Assembly: GCA_029263035.1 (NCBI GenBank)
Contig: JAJCYF010000058.1
Span: forward strand, 1 to 7,748
DNA from: Actinomycetes bacterium
Lineage (GTDB): Bacteria; Actinomycetota; CADDZG01; JAHWKV01
Length of the DNA stretch: 7,748 bases
Direction of reading: 5' to 3'
A model generated the notes under the pieces. That model saw only the letters and a program-made list of their open reading frames with translations. It did no database searches and was not told the origin of the DNA. The translations under genes were made by a program, and so were the position numbers. Every line of letters starts with the position of its first letter. Position 1 is the first letter of the stretch. Below are positions 1-5,591 of the stretch, piece after piece.

Positions 1-1631
1 TACCGCTGCACTTCTTCCGCAACCCGACCTTTGCCGCCTCCAACCTGGTGGCGGCTGCGGTGTTCTTTGCGCTGTTCGGCACCACGTTCTTCCTGGCCCT
101 CTACCTGCAGAACGTCCGGGGGTTCTCACCGCTGGAGACCGGGGTCCGGCTGCTGCCGTTCACCGCGGCGATCCTGCTGATCTCCCCCATCGCCGGCAAG
201 CTCTCCGACAAGCATGGGTCGCGGTGGCTCATGACCCTGGGATGCCTCTACGCCGCCGGCGGCATGGCCCTGCTGCTGCGGATCGAGCCGAACTCCTCGT
301 ACGAGGCGATCATCCTGCCCGCCTTTGTGGTTCTGGGTTCCGGCATGGCCCTGACGATGGCGCCGATGACCGCCGCGGTGATGGGCTCGGTGGACCCCCG
401 GCACGCCGGGGTTGCTTCGGCGGCCACCAACACCACCAGGGAGCTGGGAGGGGTGCTGGGGATTGCGGTCCTGGGGGCGCTGGTCACCAGCTCGTTCAAA
501 GACCGCCTGCTGGAGAACCTGACCTCTGCCGGCATTGCCGACCCGGCGGCGCAGTCCATTGTCGACCGGGCATCGGGCAACGCGGCGGCGGGCGGCGGCA
601 CGGTTGAGGCATTCCGCAACCAGGTACCGGCCGGGACGCCCGACACGGTTATCGCCGAGGTGGTTTCCGCCGCCCGGGACTCTTTTGTTGAGGCGATACA
701 TTCCGGGCTGTTGGTGGCAGTTGGCTTCATGCTGCTCGCAGCGCTGGTGGCGGCTATCTTTGTCCGCAGCCACGTCCAGCACGAGCAGGTGGAGACGGTC
801 CCGGTAGACGACGACGAGGAGGACGATGTGCGCAAGTCCAGTAAGGGCGCCCAGAAGGAAAAGGGTCAGCCGCAGATCGACCCCCGGACCGAACAGATTC
901 TGAGGGAGGCGTTCGAGCCCGCCGCGCCGCCGCCGACTGCCGAGCCGTTGCCCACCGCAGAGTGGGCCGCCGAGCAGCCCCTGGCGCCGGCGAGTCCCGA
1001 CCTTGCCGGGGATCCTTCGCTCACCCCGGTGGGAGTTGCCGACGCCCACTACCACCGGGCGGCGCCGGAGGAGGCCCCCGCCGTTGGCGGCGCCGTCGAG
1101 GACGATGAGGCCGAGTACGACGAGGGCGAGCCGACCCAGGTGTGGGATGCATCGGACGGCGACCCATACGACCGGCTGCGTCTGCTGATGGTGGACCTAC
1201 CGGTAAAGGCAGGTACCGCCCAGGTGGACCAGAACCTGCAGGAGGTTGCCCTGGCGACCCTCAACTACTACCAGTACGGACTTTCCCAGCCGGGCGGGGA
1301 CTCCCTTCCGGTCGGGGTCACCAACGGCGCCCAGTCGTCCACCAGGCAGGACATTTCCATCCTGGCCGGCTACTTGGACCTCGAGAAGCGGTTCGGCCGG
1401 GTGGAGCAATCCCTGGAATCCGATCACGCCGCCTCTCAACTGATGGCGGCGCTGGCGGGACGGGCGCTCGAGCAGGGCACCCGCACCCGGGGCAACGGCG
1501 AGTTCGTCCGCAGGACGGTGGCTGCGTGCCTGGGCGGCGGGGACGGCGGTCCCGTTACGCCACCGGACCCTGAACCCGATGAAACCCGCCTCGTCTACCG
1601 GCCACGCAGGCCCGGGGGCTCCGGGCGCTGA
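1..1631 (+). CDS. MFS drug exporter (DHA2/EmrB-QacA type), 5'-truncated, with long cytoplasmic C-terminal tail
   Basis: Proton-driven efflux permease of the inner membrane; substrate not predictable. The reading frame is open from base 3 and enters from outside the window. The residues before the GTG at 48 (PLHFFRNPTFAAANL-like) are themselves typical of DHA2 transporters, so that GTG is internal, not the start. Numbering from it, hydrophobic helices lie at about 2-20, 35-50, 60-77, 86-112, 133-147 and 219-240. The loop GKLSDKHGSRW (50-60) is a motif-A-like cytoplasmic loop, and the stretch GSGMALTMAPMTAAVMG (97-113) through RELGGVLGIAVLG (131-143) matches the conserved last third of 14-helix exporters. 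A normal family member would end near residue 245. Here the frame continues about 287 residues: an acidic run (VDDDEEDD), a Pro/Ala/Glu-rich linker, a predicted helical segment at about 371-497, then a Pro/Arg-rich end. I do not recognise the tail. Family call firm; tail function unknown. Confidence 0.9.
   Translation, partial: PLHFFRNPTFAASNLVAAAVFFALFGTTFFLALYLQNVRGFSPLETGVRLLPFTAAILLISPIAGKLSDKHGSRWLMTLGCLYAAGGMALLLRIEPNSSYEAIILPAFVVLGSGMALTMAPMTAAVMGSVDPRHAGVASAATNTTRELGGVLGIAVLGALVTSSFKDRLLENLTSAGIADPAAQSIVDRASGNAAAGGGTVEAFRNQVPAGTPDTVIAEVVSAARDSFVEAIHSGLLVAVGFMLLAALVAAIFVRSHVQHEQVETVPVDDDEEDDVRKSSKGAQKEKGQPQIDPRTEQILREAFEPAAPPPTAEPLPTAEWAAEQPLAPASPDLAGDPSLTPVGVADAHYHRAAPEEAPAVGGAVEDDEAEYDEGEPTQVWDASDGDPYDRLRLLMVDLPVKAGTAQVDQNLQEVALATLNYYQYGLSQPGGDSLPVGVTNGAQSSTRQDISILAGYLDLEKRFGRVEQSLESDHAASQLMAALAGRALEQGTRTRGNGEFVRRTVAACLGGGDGGPVTPPDPEPDETRLVYRPRRPGGSGR
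816..830 (+). promoter_or_regulatory. Possible internal ribosome binding site and GTG start inside the MFS gene
   Basis: GAGGAGG at 816-822 sits 5 nt before an in-frame GTG at 828, just past the last transmembrane helix. Initiation there would give a soluble protein of 267 residues made only of the tail. The same bases encode an Asp/Glu run, which produces GAGGAGG by codon choice alone, so this may be coincidence. Confidence 0.3.
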
Positions 1632-1719
1632 GCCCGGCCGGCCCGGCATAGATCTGGTTCTTTGCCAGGATTAACCCCTTGTTCATCAAATCTTCAGGCT
1701 TGACCGTTTCTATGAATGC

Positions 1720-1896
1720 ATGAATACAAAGCCGCTAAAGGCAACTCCCGTAATTGGACTCCCCCGGCGCACCCGCACTGCGGTCGCTGGTCGCACGTGT
1801 ACGCACGAAGACTGCAACACGATCCTGTCCGTCTACAACAAGTCGCAGTTCTGCTACACGCACACCAGATTGCGGCGCCCTCGTACGGCCCGCTAA
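1720..1896 (+). CDS. Small zinc-ribbon-like protein, 58 residues
   Basis: Translating from the ATG at 1720 gives a basic 58-residue protein with a probable metal site: C27-x4-C32-x12-C45-x2-H48. Between the knuckles lies ILSVYNKSQFC, which matches a pattern I know from many short uncharacterised actinobacterial proteins (C..C...LS.YN....C..H). The ends are rich in Arg, Lys and Thr, consistent with nucleic-acid contact, but that is inference. Third-position G/C is high through the cysteine core (about residues 26-48) and lower at the ends. No good SD precedes the start; three ATGs in three frames (1712, 1716, 1720) lie together, and only the 1720 frame gives the cysteine motif. A -35-like TTGACC lies at 1700-1705. 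The gene is isolated: 88 bases after the MFS stop, with a strong hairpin 11 bases after its own stop. In the 1632-1719 gap I see nothing else supportable. Function unknown. Confidence 0.72.
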   Translation: MNTKPLKATPVIGLPRRTRTAVAGRTCTHEDCNTILSVYNKSQFCYTHTRLRRPRTAR

Positions 1897-1907
1897 CCGA
1901 GCTGAGA

Positions 1908-1943
1908 GGCAGCGAACCGTCGCTTTGACGATGGTTCGCTGCC
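1908..1943 (+). terminator. 15-bp hairpin between the zinc-ribbon gene and yibE/F
   Basis: The left arm 1908-1922 (GGCAGCGAACCGTCG) pairs with the right arm 1929-1943 along all 15 positions, with one G-U wobble and a 6-nt loop. It starts 11 bases after the small gene's stop and ends 17 bases before the next start. No U-run follows, so it is either the U-less terminator type common in actinobacteria or a regulatory stem. A -35-like TTGACG (1925-1930) falls in the loop and the base of the right arm. Confidence 0.6.
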
Positions 1944-1960
1944 GGCAACATGTAGGTTGA

Positions 1961-1978
1961 GTGACCGTGCACGGTCAC
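1961..1978. promoter_or_regulatory. Perfect 18-bp palindrome beginning at the yibE/F start codon
   Basis: GTGACCGTGCACGGTCAC reads the same on both strands with no mismatch and no spacer, and its first three bases are the GTG start. That position suits an operator for a dimeric repressor, or an RNA stem that hides the start codon. Part of the symmetry is forced by the encoded Val-His-Gly-His, so a role is inferred only. Confidence 0.4.
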
Positions 1979-3175
1979 AGCCACAGCCACAGCCACGGCC
2001 CGGGGGGCCACGGGGACCACGTTCCCGCCCGCACCAAGCGTCTTCTGACGTTGGTGACGGTTCCCCTCATTCTGCTGACCGTGGTGGGGTTTGTGCTGCT
2101 GAGGCCCACCGACCGGTTGGACCTCTCCGAAGCAATCCAGCTGCCCACCGACCTGTACAACGCAACGGTGACTTCGATCAACGCCGTACCGTGCCCGGGG
2201 CTGGAGGACGAGGCACCGGACTGCAGGCAGGCGGAGATTCGCCTCACCCAGGGCGAGAACGAGGGCGACATCGTCACCCTCGACCTCGGGGACCCCAATG
2301 CGGTGCGGGTGGTGGAGGAGGGCAGCAAGATCGTCGTCGCCCGGACCGAGATAGAGCCGGGGATCGTCGACTACAGCTTCTCCGATGTGCAGCGAGGCGT
2401 TCCCATGACCATGCTCGCCCTCATCTTCGCCGCAGTAGTAATCGCACTCGGCAGATGGCGTGGGGTTGCGGCTCTGGTCGGTATCGGGGTCAGCCTGGCC
2501 ATCCTGGTCCAGTTCGTGCTCCCCGCCATCCTGTCCGGACGCAACCCGCTTGCGGTGTCTCTGGTGGGGTCGTCGGCCGTGATGTTCATCGCCCTTTATA
2601 TGTCTCACGGGATCAACGTCCGGACCACCTCGGCCATGCTCGGGACCCTCGCCAGCCTGGCCATCACCGCCTTGCTGGCCCTGACCTTCGTAGAGCTGGC
2701 TCAGCTGACCGGCTTCGCCTCAGAGGAGGCGACCTACATCCAGGTGGCCAGCGCCTCGATCAACCTGCAGGGCATCCTGCTGGGCGGAATCATCATCGGC
2801 TCCCTGGGGGTTCTGGACGACGTAACCGTCACCCAGGCCTCCGCCGTCTGGGAGCTGCACCAGGCCAACCCGGCGATGGGCGCTGCCGCGCTCTACCGGT
2901 CCGCCATTCGCATCGGGCGGGACCACATCGCATCGACCGTCAACACGCTGGTCCTGTGCTACGCGGGCGCGGCGCTTCCGCTACTGATCCTGTTCACCCT
3001 GGCCGAGTCGCGGCTCGGCGACGTCCTTACCGGTGAGGTGGTGGCGGAGGAGGTGATCCGAACCCTGGTCGGCAGCATCGGCCTGGTGGCGTCGGTCCCG
3101 ATCACCACCGCGCTGGCGGTTCTGGTGGTCGGCGGATCCCGCAAACACGCCGAAGAGACGGCTCCGGCAGAATAG
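1961..3175 (+). CDS. YibE/F family integral membrane protein, His-rich N-terminus
   Basis: Polytopic membrane protein of the YibE/F family (Pfam PF07907 type), whose transport activity is not established. The 404 residues show a histidine-rich cytoplasmic lead (HGHSHSHSHG, 4-13, then H17 and H20), a first helix at about 28-47, an extracytoplasmic domain at about 50-145 with C78 and C88 that could form a disulfide, then about seven helices: 148-165, 168-190, 198-214, 226-247, 268-285, 326-347 and 368-392. The family hallmark is GGIIIGSLGVLDDVTVTQAS (275-294), where the paired Asp after the Gly-rich helix is typical. Start: GTG 1961, or GTG 1967, which would begin MHGHSHSH; neither has more than a weak AGG upstream. 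A TAGGTT box at 1953-1958 could serve a near-leaderless start at 1967. The His cluster suggests metal binding, but that is inference. The gene stands alone between hairpins. Confidence 0.9.
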   Translation: MTVHGHSHSHSHGPGGHGDHVPARTKRLLTLVTVPLILLTVVGFVLLRPTDRLDLSEAIQLPTDLYNATVTSINAVPCPGLEDEAPDCRQAEIRLTQGENEGDIVTLDLGDPNAVRVVEEGSKIVVARTEIEPGIVDYSFSDVQRGVPMTMLALIFAAVVIALGRWRGVAALVGIGVSLAILVQFVLPAILSGRNPLAVSLVGSSAVMFIALYMSHGINVRTTSAMLGTLASLAITALLALTFVELAQLTGFASEEATYIQVASASINLQGILLGGIIIGSLGVLDDVTVTQASAVWELHQANPAMGAAALYRSAIRIGRDHIASTVNTLVLCYAGAALPLLILFTLAESRLGDVLTGEVVAEEVIRTLVGSIGLVASVPITTALAVLVVGGSRKHAEETAPAE

Positions 3176-3182
3176 CCAACCA

Positions 3183-3220
3183 CCACATCTTGTGGCTCTT
3201 GCTACGTGTCACACAAGATG
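3183..3220 (+). terminator. Inverted repeat after yibE/F, possible terminator
   Basis: CATCTTGTG (3186-3194) pairs perfectly with CACAAGATG (3212-3220) around a 17-nt loop. A competing small hairpin, CCACA-tct-TGTGG (3183-3195), uses the same left arm. No T-run follows. The position, just after the yibE/F stop at 3175, suits a terminator, but the long loop makes it a weak one. Confidence 0.35.
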
Positions 3221-3275
3221 ACTCAGATTGCTCAAACTTAACTCTGTTTAACACCGCTAAAAACGCAGCGACCGG

Positions 3276-3284
3276 TGCTTAAAT
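3276..3284 (+). promoter_or_regulatory. Extended -10 promoter for a leaderless M23 hydrolase transcript
   Basis: TGcTTAAAT puts a TG extension and a -10-like TTAAAT (3279-3284) at exactly -12 to -7 from the A of the ATG at 3291, so transcription would begin at the start codon. No SD is present upstream and no convincing -35 was found, as is usual when an extended -10 is used. An imperfect inverted repeat, TTAACACCG (3248-3256) against CGGTGcTTAA (3273-3282), brackets it and could be an operator. Confidence 0.5.
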
Positions 3285-3290
3285 TGAAAA

Positions 3291-4331
3291 ATGCCCTCCC
3301 CCAAACGGTCTTTCTTTGTCGTTTCATTCGTGACTTTGCTGGCTCTGGTCGCCCCGGCGACCCCGGCGATCGCCGCGTTCCCGCCCCAGATGCCGAGCCC
3401 TCAGGAGGCCGCCCGGCTCCAGGCCGAGGTTGCAGCGACCTCGGGCAAGCTGGCGGCCGGGCAGAAGGAGCTGGACCGCCTGGTGGCCAGCTTCGAAGCG
3501 GGCCAGACCGCCCTGCAGACGGTTCAGGGTGAGATCGCTGCCGCGGAGGCCCGGCTGGTTGAGCTGGAGGGGCAGCTGGTCGGAGTGCAGAGCAACATAA
3601 ACCAGCGGGCATCCTCCAACTACCGGTCCGGCCCCACCCAGCTGGTCAACGTTCTTCTGGGTGCACGCACGTTCCGCCAGCTAACGACGGCGATGGATCT
3701 GTTCGAGGAGGTCAGCGCCAGCGACACCCAGACGCTGAACACCGTCAAACAGCTCAAGGACGAAACCGCACAGCTGAAGGCAGACCTGGATTCGAAGAAG
3801 ATCGGCCAGCAGCAGGCGGTGGAGATGCTGAAGAAGCGCCAGAGCGACATGCAGGGGTCCCTGGCCGGCCTGGCCCGGCAGTACGAGGCGGTCAAGACCC
3901 GACTCGACAGCACCAAGGCCGGCTTCGCCTTCCCGGTCAAGGCGCCCTACTCGTTCGTCGACACGTTCGGGGCACCCCGGGCAGGCTACCGCAAACATCA
4001 GGGGGTCGACATCTTCGCCATGTCGGGAACGCCGGTCCTGGCGGTCGTGAACGGGGTCGTCGAGCAGAAGGGAACCAACCCGCTCGGGGGCAACAAGCTT
4101 TGGATCCGGTCGCCGGGGGACAACTGGAGCTACTACTACGCCCACCTGGCCGGCTTTGCCTCGGGAATCGGCAACGGTACCCGGGTGAAGAAGGGCCAGG
4201 TCATCGGCTACGTCGGCAACACCGGCAACGCCCGAACCACCCCGCCCCATTTGCACTTTGAGAGCCACGTCCCGTCCGGGGCGGCGGCCAACCCATATCC
4301 GATCCTTAAGAGGGTGAACCTGATCAAATGA
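3291..4331 (+). CDS. Secreted coiled-coil M23 (LytM/EnvC-like) peptidoglycan hydrolase
   Basis: Zinc metallopeptidase predicted to cut peptide cross-links in the cell wall outside the membrane. The 346 residues carry a signal peptide (basic MPSPKR, hydrophobic core 8-20, likely cleavage near ATPAIAA, 23-29), a first coiled coil at about 36-105, a PcsB-like hinge (SSNYRSGPTQLVNVLLGART, 108-127), a second coiled coil at about 140-210, and a C-terminal M23 domain from about 212. Catalytic residues are intact: HQGVD (H236, D240), H285 in YYYAHLAG, and H320/H322 in PPHLHFE. It should therefore be an active enzyme, unlike degenerate EnvC-type activators. The architecture matches murein hydrolases that act in division or cell separation, often controlled by FtsEX; no ftsEX gene is visible here. 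The ATG at 3291 is placed by the signal peptide and the -10 box; there is no SD. Its stop overlaps the next start by ATGA, so the two should be translated together. Confidence 0.92.
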   Translation: MPSPKRSFFVVSFVTLLALVAPATPAIAAFPPQMPSPQEAARLQAEVAATSGKLAAGQKELDRLVASFEAGQTALQTVQGEIAAAEARLVELEGQLVGVQSNINQRASSNYRSGPTQLVNVLLGARTFRQLTTAMDLFEEVSASDTQTLNTVKQLKDETAQLKADLDSKKIGQQQAVEMLKKRQSDMQGSLAGLARQYEAVKTRLDSTKAGFAFPVKAPYSFVDTFGAPRAGYRKHQGVDIFAMSGTPVLAVVNGVVEQKGTNPLGGNKLWIRSPGDNWSYYYAHLAGFASGIGNGTRVKKGQVIGYVGNTGNARTTPPHLHFESHVPSGAAANPYPILKRVNLIK

Positions 4332-4672
4332 CGACACTTCTGACAAAGCTTCCAAGCATCGAGGCCGAGCAGTTCAACCTGCCCGGGTTGCACGGGTTCT
4401 TCGGCTCCGGCGGCTGGGTGATGAACCACCCGGCGGTCGAGGCGGACGAGGAGCCCGGGATCCCGGTTGCCGGCCTGAACCAGCTGCATTTTGGGGCCAA
4501 CCAGGAGCCGCTGACCGAGTCACCCGACCAGGCCTGCCAGCTCCCGCTCCTGCCGGACCCCCCGGTGTGGGAGACTCCACCGGCCGGTCCTCGCCCCCGC
4601 CCGCGGAAGGGCCGCCCGGCCGGAAAAAGGCCGAATCAGGGGCTGAGTCCCGGACAGATGTCGCTGTTCTAG
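4328..4672 (+). CDS. Uncharacterised 114-residue protein ending in a sliding-clamp-binding-like peptide (QMSLF)
   Basis: I do not recognise the family. The first ~60 residues form a compact-looking segment containing PGLHGFFGSGGWVMNHP (19-35). From about residue 61 the protein is Pro/Arg/Lys-rich and looks disordered (PPAGPRPRPRKGRPAGKR near 84-101), ending with SPGQMSLF at the extreme C-terminus. QMSLF fits the bacterial beta-clamp (DnaN) binding pentapeptide QL(S/D)LF and resembles the QMSLL of MutS; a disordered tether with a terminal motif is how clamp clients often present it. The coding signal is good: third positions are mostly G/C after the first ten codons. Start ATG 4328 overlaps the M23 stop (ATGA), with AGAGGG at 4309-4314 possibly helping re-initiation. 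Downstream, a DNA nuclease starts 45 bases later from its own likely promoter. A role in replication or repair is inference from motif and neighbour; no catalytic motif is seen. Confidence 0.72.
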   Translation: MTTLLTKLPSIEAEQFNLPGLHGFFGSGGWVMNHPAVEADEEPGIPVAGLNQLHFGANQEPLTESPDQACQLPLLPDPPVWETPPAGPRPRPRKGRPAGKRPNQGLSPGQMSLF

Positions 4673-4705
4673 AAAGAAAACTACAAACCTGTCATCCCGG
4701 GGTCC

Positions 4706-4711
4706 TAAGAT
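4706..4711 (+). promoter_or_regulatory. -10 box (TAAGAT) for a leaderless nuclease transcript
   Basis: TAAGAT fits the TANNNT -10 consensus and lies exactly -12 to -7 from the GTG at 4718, with 6 nt between. No SD precedes that GTG, and no clear -35 was found at 16-18 nt. A competing reading is the three-codon ORF ATG-ATG-GGG-TGA (4710-4721) whose stop overlaps the GTG. Confidence 0.5.
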
Positions 4712-4717
4712 GATGGG

Positions 4718-5578
4718 GTGAGTCCAACCAACGCAGCAGCACTGCGCGACGCCGACCGGCTGAAGGAGTCCCAAGCAGGGGCCGCCGCCGATTCCCTGGT
4801 CCGCCTATCGCCCTCCCGGGCCTCGGACTACAAGACCTGCCCGCAGCTGTTCAAGTACCGGGCTATAGACCGCCTTCCCGAGCCGGCGGACATCTACAGC
4901 ACCCGGGGCACCATGATCCACGCGGTGCTTGAGCAGCTCTACCTGCTGGATCCCGCGGAGCGCACCATCCAGCGGGCCCGTGCTCTGATGGTGCAGGTGT
5001 GGGCCAACCTGAAGGCGGATCCGGAGTACGCCTCTCTGGAGCTGGATTCGCAGGAGGAGGCGGCGTGGCTGGAGCAGGCGGACGGCCTGCTGATCAACTT
5101 TTTCCGGGTGGAGGACCCCACCACCATCTCCCCGCACGAGCTGGAATGGTGGGTTGAGCACCAGACCGAGATGACCCTGCTGAGGGGCATCATCGACCGG
5201 GTGGAGGTCATGCCGGACGGCGAATGGGTGCTGAGCGACTACAAGACCGGCCGCTCCCCCTCCGAAACCTACGCCCTGGGCTCCTTCTTCGGCCTTAAGT
5301 TCTACGCCCTGGTGTGCTGGAGGACCTTCGGCAAAATGCCCAAGCTCCTGCGCCTGCTGCACCTCAAGGAGCCGGAGATCATCACCCTGGTCCCCACCGC
5401 CCAGATGCTGACCGGTCTGGAGAAGCAGCTTGACGCCCTGGCCCACGCCATTGTGAGAGCGAAGGAGAAGGACGACTTCCGGCCCCGGATGAGCCACATG
5501 TGCAACTACTGCCCCCACAAAGCCATCTGCCCGGCCTACGAAGCAGAGCGTGAGGTGGCGGCCGCGGCAGCCCTTTAG
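4718..5578 (+). CDS. RecB-family PD-(D/E)XK nuclease with predicted 4Fe-4S cluster (Rv2119-like)
   Basis: Predicted cytoplasmic metal-dependent DNA exonuclease. The 286 residues contain LSPSRASDYKTCPQLFKYR (30-48) with the first cluster cysteine C41, then the H-motif GTMIHAVLEQLY (64-75, H68), then the nuclease core LLRGIIDRVEVMPDGEWVLSD (155-174) followed by YKTGR. The core gives D160, D174 and K176 of the GxxDR...DYKTGR signature. A helix with FGLKFYALVCW (191-201) takes the QxxxY position. The C-terminal CNYCPHKAIC (262-271) supplies C262, C265 and C271, which with C41 form the AddB/Cas4-type Fe-S cluster. Unlike AddB or RecB there is no helicase part; small stand-alone versions are widespread in actinobacteria (Rv2119 in Mycobacterium tuberculosis), and their exact role is not well defined. 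The GTG start is supported by the -10 box and by the family motif starting at residue 30. Cas4 is unlikely because no CRISPR or cas gene is near. Confidence 0.9.
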   Translation: MSPTNAAALRDADRLKESQAGAAADSLVRLSPSRASDYKTCPQLFKYRAIDRLPEPADIYSTRGTMIHAVLEQLYLLDPAERTIQRARALMVQVWANLKADPEYASLELDSQEEAAWLEQADGLLINFFRVEDPTTISPHELEWWVEHQTEMTLLRGIIDRVEVMPDGEWVLSDYKTGRSPSETYALGSFFGLKFYALVCWRTFGKMPKLLRLLHLKEPEIITLVPTAQMLTGLEKQLDALAHAIVRAKEKDDFRPRMSHMCNYCPHKAICPAYEAEREVAAAAAL

Positions 5579-5591
5579 CCGGGTCAGGGCT
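5569..5591. terminator. Weak hairpin between convergent genes
   Basis: AGCCCT (5569-5574) pairs with AGGGCT (5586-5591) around an 11-nt loop, in the 13-base gap between the nuclease stop and the hydrolase stop and extending into the nuclease end. Only 6 bp and no T-run, so termination in either direction is only suggested by position. Confidence 0.25.

Noticed and set aside
126..1055. 309-codon open frame on the minus strand
   Set aside because: Antisense to the MFS gene, Arg/Gly/His-rich composition typical of high-GC shadow frames, no domain.
1716..1928. 70-codon frame overlapping the zinc-ribbon gene, and another at 1754-1960
   Set aside because: No conserved motif; the frame from 1720 carries the cysteine/histidine site. 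The 1716 frame also runs into the hairpin.
1694..2608. 304-codon open frame on the minus strand
   Set aside because: Antisense to the zinc-ribbon gene and yibE/F; composition and lack of motifs mark it as a shadow.
1957..3036. 359-codon frame on the plus strand over yibE/F
   Set aside because: Arg/Gly/Pro-rich shadow; the 1961 frame has clear YibE/F motifs and helices.
3176..3290. c-di-AMP (ydaO-type) riboswitch before the cell-wall hydrolase
   Set aside because: Such switches occur upstream of actinobacterial wall hydrolases, but the gap is only 115 bases, no matching stems are visible, and the promoter points to a leaderless transcript.
4718..5578. Cas4 of a CRISPR system
   Set aside because: Shares the nuclease core and four cysteines, but there is no repeat array or other cas gene in the window and the architecture fits the Rv2119-like group.
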